Below are positions 42,509 through 48,729 of a stretch of 48,729 nucleotides of DNA, one piece after another. The position numbers were made by a program, and so were the translations under genes. Positions within the stretch are counted from its first letter, which is position 1, and each line of letters starts with the position of its first letter. The stretch comes from SSF26 sp037443945 (GTDB lineage: Bacteria > Chloroflexota > Anaerolineae > J102): contig JBBINH010000025.1 in assembly GCA_037443945.1 (NCBI GenBank), forward strand, positions 1 to 48,729, in the 5' to 3' direction. Under the pieces are notes generated by a model that worked only from the letters and a program-made list of their open reading frames with translations, was not told the origin of the DNA and did not search any database.

Positions 42509-43570
42509 TCAGTGCAGCGTGCTGCCACGATCGATGCTGGATAGGACCTTACGCAACTGATCCAGATTTTCCAGCACCTTTTCGGCCCCGCGGGCCACAC
42601 AGCTCATGGGGTCTTGGGCCACATAGACTTTCATGCGCGTCTCCTCGCTCAGCCGTTCGGCCAGCCCGCGCAAGAGCGCGCCGCCACCGGCCAGGGCGAT
42701 GCCGTCTTCCATCAGGTCGGCGACGAGTTCGGGCGGCGTATCGTCCAGGGCGCTCTTGACCGTGTCGACGATGATATTGACCGAATTGCTCAGCGCCTCG
42801 CGGATCTCGACCGAGCTGATCTCGATCTGTTCGGGCAGCCCGGTGATGAGGTTGCGACCGCGCAAGGGGAAGAGGATCTCCTCGGCCAGAGGATAGGCCG
42901 AACCGGCGGCGATTTTGGCCTGTTCGGCCATCCGCTCGCCGATGAGCAGGTTGTATTTTTGCCTGGCGTAGTTGATGATGTCTTCGTCCATCTCATCGCC
43001 GGCCACCCGCACCGAGCGGGAGACGACAATGCCTCCTAACGAGATGACGGCCACTTCGGTGGTACCACCCCCGATGTCGACGATCATGCTGCCTTTGGCA
43101 CTGGTCACATCGAGGTCGGCCCCAATGGCCGCGGCCATGGGCTCCTCGATCAGATACGCCTCACGGGCACCGGCATTCAAGGTAGCGTCGTACACGGCCC
43201 GCTTCTCGACTTCGGTGACACCCGAAGGCAGACCGACCACCACGCGTGGGCGGGGCACGATCATGAACACCTTGTCGTGAACCTTGTTGATAAAGTACTC
43301 GAGCATCTTCTCGGTGACATCGAAGTCCGAGATGACGCCATCGCGCAGAGGGCGGATGGCAACGATGTTGGCCGGAGTGCGACCGATCATCTCTTTGGCC
43401 TCGGCTCCGATGGCCAGGACCTTCTGGGTCTTGGCGTCGATGGCGACAACCGAGGGTTCGTTGATGACGATCCCCCGGCCGCGAACGTTGACAATGGTGT
43501 TGGCCGTACCGAGGTCGATGCCGATATCGAGGGAAAACAGGCCAAGAAGCCAGTCAAGGGGATTGATCAC
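42509..43570 (-). CDS. mreB: Cell-shape actin homologue MreB
   Basis: The 353-residue protein has the actin-fold phosphate loop DIGIDLGTANT, the IVDIGGGTTE segment and ALAGGGALLRG. MreB filaments steer the elongation machinery. The start is GTG at 43570, set by GAGGAG 9 nt upstream and by matching the family's length; the longer in-frame reading from 43681 runs over the leader hairpin. It heads the shape operon that runs through glnS. Confidence 0.96.
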   Translation of the reverse strand: MINPLDWLLGLFSLDIGIDLGTANTIVNVRGRGIVINEPSVVAIDAKTQKVLAIGAEAKEMIGRTPANIVAIRPLRDGVISDFDVTEKMLEYFINKVHDKVFMIVPRPRVVVGLPSGVTEVEKRAVYDATLNAGAREAYLIEEPMAAAIGADLDVTSAKGSMIVDIGGGTTEVAVISLGGIVVSRSVRVAGDEMDEDIINYARQKYNLLIGERMAEQAKIAAGSAYPLAEEILFPLRGRNLITGLPEQIEISSVEIREALSNSVNIIVDTVKSALDDTPPELVADLMEDGIALAGGGALLRGLAERLSEETRMKVYVAQDPMSCVARGAEKVLENLDQLRKVLSSIDRGSTLH

Positions 43571-43639
43571 GCAGTCGGTCTCCTCAAAAGCGCCCCGCTC
43601 ACGGCCGGCTGCAATCGGCGAGCGGGCGTGATGAAAAGC

Positions 43640-43675
43640 GAGTCGGGCTTGACCCGACTCAGAAGCTGTATTATA
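43640..43675 (-). promoter_or_regulatory. mreB operon -10 and 5'-end hairpin
   Basis: TATAAT (43675-43670) on the minus strand has a poor -35. The predicted 5' end would start about at the hairpin GAGTCGGG-TCAAG-CCCGACTC (43660-43640, 8-bp perfect stem, 5-nt loop), followed by GCTTTT. It could stabilise the mRNA end or act as an early attenuator. The leader is about 95 nt. Confidence 0.45.
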
Positions 43676-43742
43676 GCACAAGCGTATTGCTAAACGGCTA
43701 TCCGATGCATCTGCCAGGGGCTTGCATGGGACGTCGGCCGCG

Positions 43743-43844
43743 GCTTCCTTGACTCGGTTCTATCTTTTGTTGGTGAGAACGTTAGAACGTTATGCCTGCC
43801 TGCCGCTCTTGCGCCAACACACTCCGGAACCGAGTCGCTTCCTT
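43743..43844. mobile_element. MITE-like inverted-repeat element, copy 2 (86 bp plus 8-bp target duplications)
   Basis: The element is 43751-43836, with perfect inverted ends GACTCGGTTC and GAACCGAGTC. It has flush 8-bp direct repeats GCTTCCTT (43743-43750, 43837-43844). The core (43777-43792) has two GAACGTTA units, where copy 1 has four. It lies in the mreB-gyrA divergent region, only 38 bp before the gyrA -10, and may bring or alter regulation. Confidence 0.87.
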
Positions 43845-43847
43845 GGC

Positions 43848-43880
43848 CGGTTCCCTGTAGGGACCGTTTCGGGGTATAAT
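43848..43880 (+). promoter_or_regulatory. gyrA-type gene promoter region
   Basis: TATAAT (43875-43880) lies 87 bp before the gyrase start. The -35 is not canonical and overlaps an imperfect palindrome CGGTTCCCT/AGGGACCG (43848-43866). The 397 bp between mreB and gyrA otherwise hold the mreB leader and the MITE. Confidence 0.45.
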
Positions 43881-43967
43881 AGCGCATTTGTCCGAACCGA
43901 AACGGAAGTTCCCGGCGGTTTGAGCACATCATTTCGGCGCCCGATGGCGCCTTGCCAAGGATGAGTT

Positions 43968-46547
43968 ATGGTGCAAGAGAGCCCTATCGAATCGAGCGCC
44001 CTGCAAGGCGATAACGGTAATGAGGCCTGGGCCGAGACCCATCCGGAAACAAACCTGGGTCCTATCGGTCTGGTACGGCCTGTCGATCTCGAGGAAGAGA
44101 TGCGCATCTCGTACCTCGACTATGCCATGAGCGTCATCGTGGCGCGGGCCCTGCCCGATGCTCGCGATGGTCTCAAGCCCGTCCATCGTCGCATCCTCTT
44201 CGCCATGCATGATATGGGCCTCCATGCCAACCGGCCCTACAAGAAAAGCGCCCGCATCGTCGGCGAAGTCCTGGGCAAATACCATCCCCACGGTGATGCG
44301 GCCGTCTACGAGGCCATGGTGCGCATGGCTCAGGACTTCAGCCTGCGCTATCCCCTGGTCGACGGTCAGGGCAACTTCGGCTCGATTGACGGCGACAGTC
44401 CGGCGGCCATGCGCTATACCGAGGCCCGTCTGGCCCCCATCGCCGACGAATTGCTGGAGGATATCGAGAAAGACACGGTGGACTGGGTGTCCAATTTTGA
44501 TGACTCCTTGCAAGAACCGCGCGTCCTGCCGGCGCGGCTGCCCAATTTGCTTATCAACGGCGCCAGCGGCATTGCCGTCGGCATGGCAACCAATCTGCCG
44601 CCCCACAACCTGGGCGAGGTCTGTGATGCGATTGCCTATCTGATCGACCGTTGGGATGCGCGCGACGAGGTCACGGTCGAAGACCTGATGCAGTTCATCC
44701 AGGGCCCTGATTTCCCCACAGGGGGTATCATCCTCGGTTTGGACGGCATCAAGCAGGCTTACGGCACCGGGCGCGGGCGCTTGATCGTGCGGGCGCGTAC
44801 CGTCATCGAGGCCATGCCCGGAGGACGCTTCCGCATCATCGTCACCGAAATTCCCTATCAGATCAACAAAGCCGGTCTCCTCGAACGCATTGCCGAACTG
44901 GTGCGCGAGGGCCGACTGGAAGATATCGCCGATCTGCGCGATGAGTCCGATCGCCACGGGTTGCGCATCGTGATCGAGCTGAAAAAGGGCGCCGCACCCA
45001 AAAAAGAACTCAACAAACTGTTCAAGTACACGCCGCTGCAGACGACCTTCGGCGTCACCAGCCTGGCTTTGGTCAACAACGAACCGCGGTTGCTGCCCCT
45101 CAAGCGCATGCTTCTGGTCTATATCGAGCATCGCCAGGAGGTGATCACCCGTCGTAGCCGCTGGGAACTGCACGCGGCCGAGCAACGCGCCCACATCCTG
45201 GAGGGCTTGCGCATTGCCCTTCGGTTTTTGGATGAGGTTATCGCCATCATCCGCCGTAGCGAAACGGCGGATGCTGCCCGCAGCGCCCTTTGCACCCGCT
45301 TTGGCCTGAGCGAGGCCCAGGCCCAGGCCATCCTCGATATGCCGCTGCGCCGTCTGGCGACGCTGGAGCGCCAGAAAATCGAGGACGAATACAACGAGCT
45401 TCGGGTCCGCATTGCCCATTTGCAGGACCTGCTGGCCCATCCGGCCAAAATTTTGGCCCTGATCAAGGCGGATGCCCTGGCCCTCAAGCAACGCTACGGC
45501 GATCCCCGGCGCACGCTGATCAGCGTTCAGGACGTCGCCGAGTTCAGCGAAGAAGACCTGGTCAGTCAGCAGGGGATTATCGTGACCCTGACCCAGGGCA
45601 ACTACATCAAACGTACCGATGCCCGCCTCTTTCGGGCCCAATCGCGCGGTGGCATGGGTGTACGCGGCATGGAGACCAAAGCCGAAGATGTCGTGATCAA
45701 CGCCTTTTTTGCCCGCACCCTCGATACCGTTCTCTTCTTTACCAACCTGGGCCGGGTGTATTCCGAACGGGCTTTCAATCTGCCGGAAGGCAGCCGCACG
45801 GCGAAGGGGGTCCACATCAGCAATATCCTCAATTTGCAGGCCAACGAACAGGTCACGGCCGTGATTCCGGTGGAGAACTTTGCCGATTCGCAATACATCA
45901 TCCTGTGCACGCGTAAAGGGCGCATCAAACGGATGCGTCTGGATGAGTTCGAGCGCGTCCGTCCGTCCGGCATCATCGCCTTCGGGTTGCCCGAGGATGA
46001 CGAGCTGGTGCGGGCCAAGCTGACGAACGGCAACCAGGATGTGATCATCGTGACCCGGCGCGGTAAGGCTTTGCGGTTCAACGAAGAAGCCATCCGGCCC
46101 ATGGGGCGCACGGCGGCCGGCGTTATGGGCATTCACCTGATCGACGACGATACCGTGGCCGGCCTCGGTACACTGACACCCGGCAGCGAAGAAGAACTGC
46201 TCATTGTGACCGAGATGGGCTGGGGCAAGCGGGTGAAGCCGGAGGAATTGCCTATCCAGGGCCGCTACACCCAGGGGGTGTGGATTACCGACCACCGTCG
46301 TCTCGACGAGACCGGCCCCATCGTCGTGGCCCGCACCGTCTGCCCGGACGACGAGGTCACGTTTATGACCCTCAACGGCCAGGCCATCCGCATGAAGGTG
46401 AATGCCATTTCGGTGCAGGGTCGGGTCACGCGCGGGGTACGCTGCGTGCGTCTGCAGCCCGGCGATCGCTTGGTTTCGGCCGCGCGTATGGTCGATGTCA
46501 GTGACGAGCCACCGGCCACCGAGACCGCCGCGGCGGTGTCCGCTTGA
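43968..46547 (+). CDS. gyrA: DNA gyrase subunit A (type IIA topoisomerase)
   Basis: The 859-residue protein has the breakage-reunion domain with catalytic Tyr150 in AMRYTEARL, the KYHPHGDAAVYE region and a C-terminal beta-pinwheel region. The GyrA box is QSRGGMG instead of QRRGGKG. In the quinolone region the Ser83 and Asp87 positions (E. coli numbering) are Ala111 and Glu115. An acidic N-terminal extension (about 35 residues) precedes the core. AAGGA is 6 nt before the ATG. ParC cannot be fully ruled out, but the length and retained box favour GyrA. No gyrB is adjacent. Confidence 0.92.
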   Translation: MVQESPIESSALQGDNGNEAWAETHPETNLGPIGLVRPVDLEEEMRISYLDYAMSVIVARALPDARDGLKPVHRRILFAMHDMGLHANRPYKKSARIVGEVLGKYHPHGDAAVYEAMVRMAQDFSLRYPLVDGQGNFGSIDGDSPAAMRYTEARLAPIADELLEDIEKDTVDWVSNFDDSLQEPRVLPARLPNLLINGASGIAVGMATNLPPHNLGEVCDAIAYLIDRWDARDEVTVEDLMQFIQGPDFPTGGIILGLDGIKQAYGTGRGRLIVRARTVIEAMPGGRFRIIVTEIPYQINKAGLLERIAELVREGRLEDIADLRDESDRHGLRIVIELKKGAAPKKELNKLFKYTPLQTTFGVTSLALVNNEPRLLPLKRMLLVYIEHRQEVITRRSRWELHAAEQRAHILEGLRIALRFLDEVIAIIRRSETADAARSALCTRFGLSEAQAQAILDMPLRRLATLERQKIEDEYNELRVRIAHLQDLLAHPAKILALIKADALALKQRYGDPRRTLISVQDVAEFSEEDLVSQQGIIVTLTQGNYIKRTDARLFRAQSRGGMGVRGMETKAEDVVINAFFARTLDTVLFFTNLGRVYSERAFNLPEGSRTAKGVHISNILNLQANEQVTAVIPVENFADSQYIILCTRKGRIKRMRLDEFERVRPSGIIAFGLPEDDELVRAKLTNGNQDVIIVTRRGKALRFNEEAIRPMGRTAAGVMGIHLIDDDTVAGLGTLTPGSEEELLIVTEMGWGKRVKPEELPIQGRYTQGVWITDHRRLDETGPIVVARTVCPDDEVTFMTLNGQAIRMKVNAISVQGRVTRGVRCVRLQPGDRLVSAARMVDVSDEPPATETAAAVSA

Positions 46548-46559
46548 ACGCAGAAAGGG

Positions 46560-47966
46560 ATGATGTTGCCATCACTCCTCGAAAAGCCACGCGGTTCCCA
46601 ACTTGAGTTTCTGGCCCGGGTCTCTCCCGAACCGTTGCTGGAGACGATCGTGGCCTTTGCCAATAGCGAAGGCGGCCAGATCGTGCTCGGCGTCGATGAG
46701 CATGGCCAGGTCCACGGCGGCGTTTCGGCCGAACATGTGGAGGCGTTGCTGCTTCAGATCGAGGAGCAGATCCGTCCGCCGGTGCGGGTGGAGATGAGCA
46801 CCTACGAGCTGCCGCCGGGAACGGTCGTCGTTTTGCGGGTACCGCGCACGGGCGAATTGCACAGTCTCAGCGATGGTCGGGTGCTGGCGCGGCGTGGCCA
46901 CCATAATGAGCTTCAGATCGGCTCGCGGCTGGCGCTGCTGGCAGCCGGTCGCGCCACCGGGGCCTTCGAGATGGAGCCGGTGCCCGGCGCCACCGTGGCC
47001 GATTTCGACCGCGAAGTCGTGGCCGAGTACGAAGAAAATCGCCAACGTCGCCAACCCCTGGCTTTTGTAGGTCCCACGGAAGCCCTGCTTCGGCACATCG
47101 GCGCCCTTACCGAAGACGGGACGGCCACGGTCATGGGAGTGCTCTTGTTCGGCCGCGAGCCGCAGCGTTTTTTGCCCCAAAGCGGTCTGACCTTTGTCAA
47201 GTTCGCCGGGAGCGAATACCGCGGGGCCGATGGGCGCATCGGTTACGGCCGCCGTGAGGATATCAACGGCCCTCTCCCCCGCGTGATCGAACGGGCCTGG
47301 CAGGTGGTGCGCGAGGAAATGGATAAACGCTCCGTGGTGCGCGGGCTGGTGCGCGAGGAAGAGACCGAGTATCCAGACACGGCCGTGCGCGAGGCGTTGG
47401 TCAATGCCGTGGCCCATCGTGACTATCACATAGCCGGCCGTCGTATCGAGGTGCTCATGTATCGCGACCGCCTGGAGATCACCTCACCGGGCGGCTTGCC
47501 GGGCTATATCACCTTGCAGAACATCCTCGACGAGCATTACAGCCGCAACCCCCGCCTGGTGAACGGTCTCTGGCAGTGGGGGTACATCGAAGAGCTGGGC
47601 CTGGGGGTTAATAAGATGTTCGAAGCGATGGCCGCGGCAGGCCATCCGCCGCCCGAATACAAGGCCTCGCCCTATGCGGTCACAGTCACCCTGCGCAAAG
47701 GGCACGAGGTGGGTGAGGCGAGACCGCGGCCGGAATGGCAGAAGGATATGAACGAGCGCCAGTTGCGGGCCTTGCAATTCGTCCAACGCGAAGGGCGCAT
47801 TACGAACAAAGACTATCGGGAGCTGTGCCCCGATGTCAGCGCCGAAACCTTGCGCCTGGACCTGGTCGATCTGGTGGAGAAGGGACTTCTGCTCAAGATC
47901 GGCGATAAAAAGGGCACGTATTACGTCCTCAAACGCAAGGCCGGTAAGAGTGACGTCTCGGCGTAA
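46560..47966 (+). CDS. AlbA_2/HATPase-type transcriptional regulator
   Basis: A 468-residue protein. The N-terminal AlbA_2 (Schlafen-type) domain covers about 8-120 (AFANSEGGQIVLGVDEHG). The HATPase_c_4 domain follows (about 265-370, AVREALVNAVAHRDY), then a winged-helix tail (about 400-460, RQLRALQFVQREGRITNKDY). Such proteins are predicted DNA-binding regulators. The GAAAGGG just before the tandem ATGs (46560, 46563) makes the second a possible start. The palindromic cluster immediately downstream may be its target, which is inference only. Confidence 0.85.
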   Translation: MMLPSLLEKPRGSQLEFLARVSPEPLLETIVAFANSEGGQIVLGVDEHGQVHGGVSAEHVEALLLQIEEQIRPPVRVEMSTYELPPGTVVVLRVPRTGELHSLSDGRVLARRGHHNELQIGSRLALLAAGRATGAFEMEPVPGATVADFDREVVAEYEENRQRRQPLAFVGPTEALLRHIGALTEDGTATVMGVLLFGREPQRFLPQSGLTFVKFAGSEYRGADGRIGYGRREDINGPLPRVIERAWQVVREEMDKRSVVRGLVREEETEYPDTAVREALVNAVAHRDYHIAGRRIEVLMYRDRLEITSPGGLPGYITLQNILDEHYSRNPRLVNGLWQWGYIEELGLGVNKMFEAMAAAGHPPPEYKASPYAVTVTLRKGHEVGEARPRPEWQKDMNERQLRALQFVQREGRITNKDYRELCPDVSAETLRLDLVDLVEKGLLLKIGDKKGTYYVLKRKAGKSDVSA

Positions 47967-47981
47967 GCTCCGGCCTCGTTC

Positions 47982-48040
47982 GCGTTTGGGAAACGGCGTC
48001 GGATATCCCAAACGATATCCCAAGTGCGTTTGGGATATCC
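47982..48040. repeat. Palindromic 12-mer cluster (ATATCCCAAACG)
   Basis: Within 59 bp there is ATATCCCAAACG (48003-48014), a direct copy ATATCCCAAGTG (48015-48026) and an inverted copy CGTTTGGGATAT (48027-48038). The outer pair, extended, is GGATATCCCAAACG/CGTTTGGGATATCC: perfect 14-bp arms around a 12-nt loop. A partial GCGTTTGGGA is at 47982-47991. No T-tract follows. It could be an operator array or a REP-like element. Confidence 0.75.
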
Positions 48041-48117
48041 GGGTAGAGCGGCGGCACTCCCTGCGGTCTGTCAAGGTGTTGGCACCAAGCAAGCCCTGAA
48101 CCCGGCCAGAGGCGGGC

Positions 48118-48145
48118 TTGCCTACCGGCCGACTCATGGTATACT
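48118..48145 (+). promoter_or_regulatory. Promoter of the SH3b protein gene
   Basis: TTGCCT (48118-48123), a 16-bp spacer and TATACT (48140-48145), about 39 nt before the ATG at 48185. Confidence 0.5.
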
Positions 48146-48184
48146 TGGCCTATCTCCCCGTATCCCCCACCTTCTACCTTTGCC

Positions 48185-48712
48185 ATGACTTTACGTAGCC
48201 CTCAGGCTCGTCGTCGTCAGCAGCGTCCCCGTTCGCCCTGGGCCGCCCTTCTGATCCCCATCCTCGCCATGGTGATCACTGCGGTCCTGTTCTTTGTGTT
48301 GGCCAGCATGCTGGGCGGTGGGCGCACACCTGTTCCTACGCCGACGTCGACATCTGTGGGGGTTGTTCCCGCCGTCACACCCTCGCCGACACCGGCCCCG
48401 TTGCCGACACCGACGGCCACACCGACCCCGGAACCGCCAACGCCGACCCCCACGGCCACGCCTGGCTTAGATGTTCTGCGTGTGGGCGGCAAGGCCACGG
48501 TCAATGCCGAAGCCGGTTTGCGGGTGCGCAGCGGTCCGGGTACGCACTTCGACCCCGTCACGACCCTGCCGGTGGGCACGGTGGTGGAGATCATCGGTGG
48601 GCCACAGCGGGCCAATACCTACACGTGGTGGCAGATTCGGTTTACCCTGGCCGATGGCACCACCGGTGAAGGCTGGGCGGCAGGGGATTTCCTGGATCCC
48701 GGTGCGGGGTAA
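48185..48712 (+). CDS. Membrane-anchored SH3b-domain protein
   Basis: A 175-residue protein: basic N-terminus, membrane helix (about 20-44), a Pro-Thr linker (about 48-95, TPTPTATP units) and a C-terminal bacterial SH3 domain (about 103-172) with LRVRSGPGTHFDPV and EGWAAGDFL. SH3b domains bind peptidoglycan peptides or metal. It is an envelope protein of unknown partner; it shares its linker type with three other proteins here. Confidence 0.88.
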   Translation: MTLRSPQARRRQQRPRSPWAALLIPILAMVITAVLFFVLASMLGGGRTPVPTPTSTSVGVVPAVTPSPTPAPLPTPTATPTPEPPTPTPTATPGLDVLRVGGKATVNAEAGLRVRSGPGTHFDPVTTLPVGTVVEIIGGPQRANTYTWWQIRFTLADGTTGEGWAAGDFLDPGAG

Positions 48713-48729
48713 TACCGGGGGCGTCGGCC

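Noticed and set aside
43929..46295. 788-residue minus-strand frame across gyrA
   Set aside because: Opposite-strand shadow caused by high GC and codon bias; the plus frame is a clear GyrA.
1..48729. tRNA, rRNA, tmRNA or prophage genes
   Set aside because: No cloverleaf with CCA-like end, no rRNA conserved blocks and no phage or integrase genes were seen in the gaps.

Overview
The window is about 48.7 kb of GC-rich bacterial chromosome. Several features suggest a member of the Chloroflexota (Anaerolineae/Caldilineae-like): exported proteins with long Pro-Thr linkers (PTATPxPT repeats), LysM-M23 and SH3b cell-wall proteins, glutaminyl-tRNA synthetase with a YqeY-type tail, RNase J, a complete mreBCD-mrdA-rodA operon and RIP metalloprotease. 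This placement is inferred from gene content; there is no rRNA or other marker here to prove it. I found no rRNA, tRNA, CRISPR array, prophage or transposase. Most of the window is housekeeping sequence with dense gene packing and many ATGA/GTGA/TAATG overlaps.

Layout. 1-10 kb: a truncated coiled-coil gene, a PHP-family phosphoesterase, a LysM-M23 endopeptidase, a penicillin-acylase-type Ntn hydrolase, a Pro-Thr-rich membrane protein, a GT-C glycosyltransferase, a site-2 protease, a DUF4349 lipoprotein and a metallophosphoesterase. 10-18 kb: a tsaE-tsaB-rimI-uracil-DNA glycosylase run, RNase J, a long alpha/beta-hydrolase/AMP-ligase fusion and a convergent membrane esterase. 18-27 kb: a DsbA-like thiol oxidoreductase, a threonine-synthase-like enzyme overlapping RNase III, an RmlD-like reductase, two unrecognised genes and SMC. 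27-32 kb: mnmA, three small membrane proteins (one only 48 aa), DedA, a second site-2 protease, an HD-domain protein and a divergent TyrA homologue. 32-44 kb, minus strand: a SAM hydrolase-murA-glycosyltransferase cluster, then the cell-shape operon mreB-mreC-mreD-mrdA-rodA followed by glnS. 44-48.7 kb: a GyrA-type topoisomerase, an AlbA_2/HATPase regulator and an SH3b protein.

Envelope functions dominate. The mre operon and MurA make and shape peptidoglycan, and LysM-M23, SH3b and penicillin-acylase proteins act outside the membrane. Two M50 proteases, DedA and two glycosyltransferases work in the membrane. Translation and RNA genes (TsaB/E, MnmA, GlnRS, RNase III, RNase J) and chromosome genes (SMC, GyrA) fill the remainder.

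The clearest non-gene discovery is a pair of small inverted-repeat elements (27022-27123 and 43751-43836). They share perfect or near-perfect 10-bp ends, each is flanked by its own flush 8-bp target duplication, and they differ internally by exactly two 8-bp repeat units: a MITE-like family without a transposase in the window. Other points of interest are a palindromic 12-mer cluster after the AlbA_2 regulator, two gene-free stretches that fold well on paper (2300-2462, 26861-26992), likely leaderless promoters, and several enzymes in which a key residue is replaced (MurA Cys to Asp, TyrA-like His to Asn, RmlD-like Tyr to His, GyrA Ser83 position to Ala).
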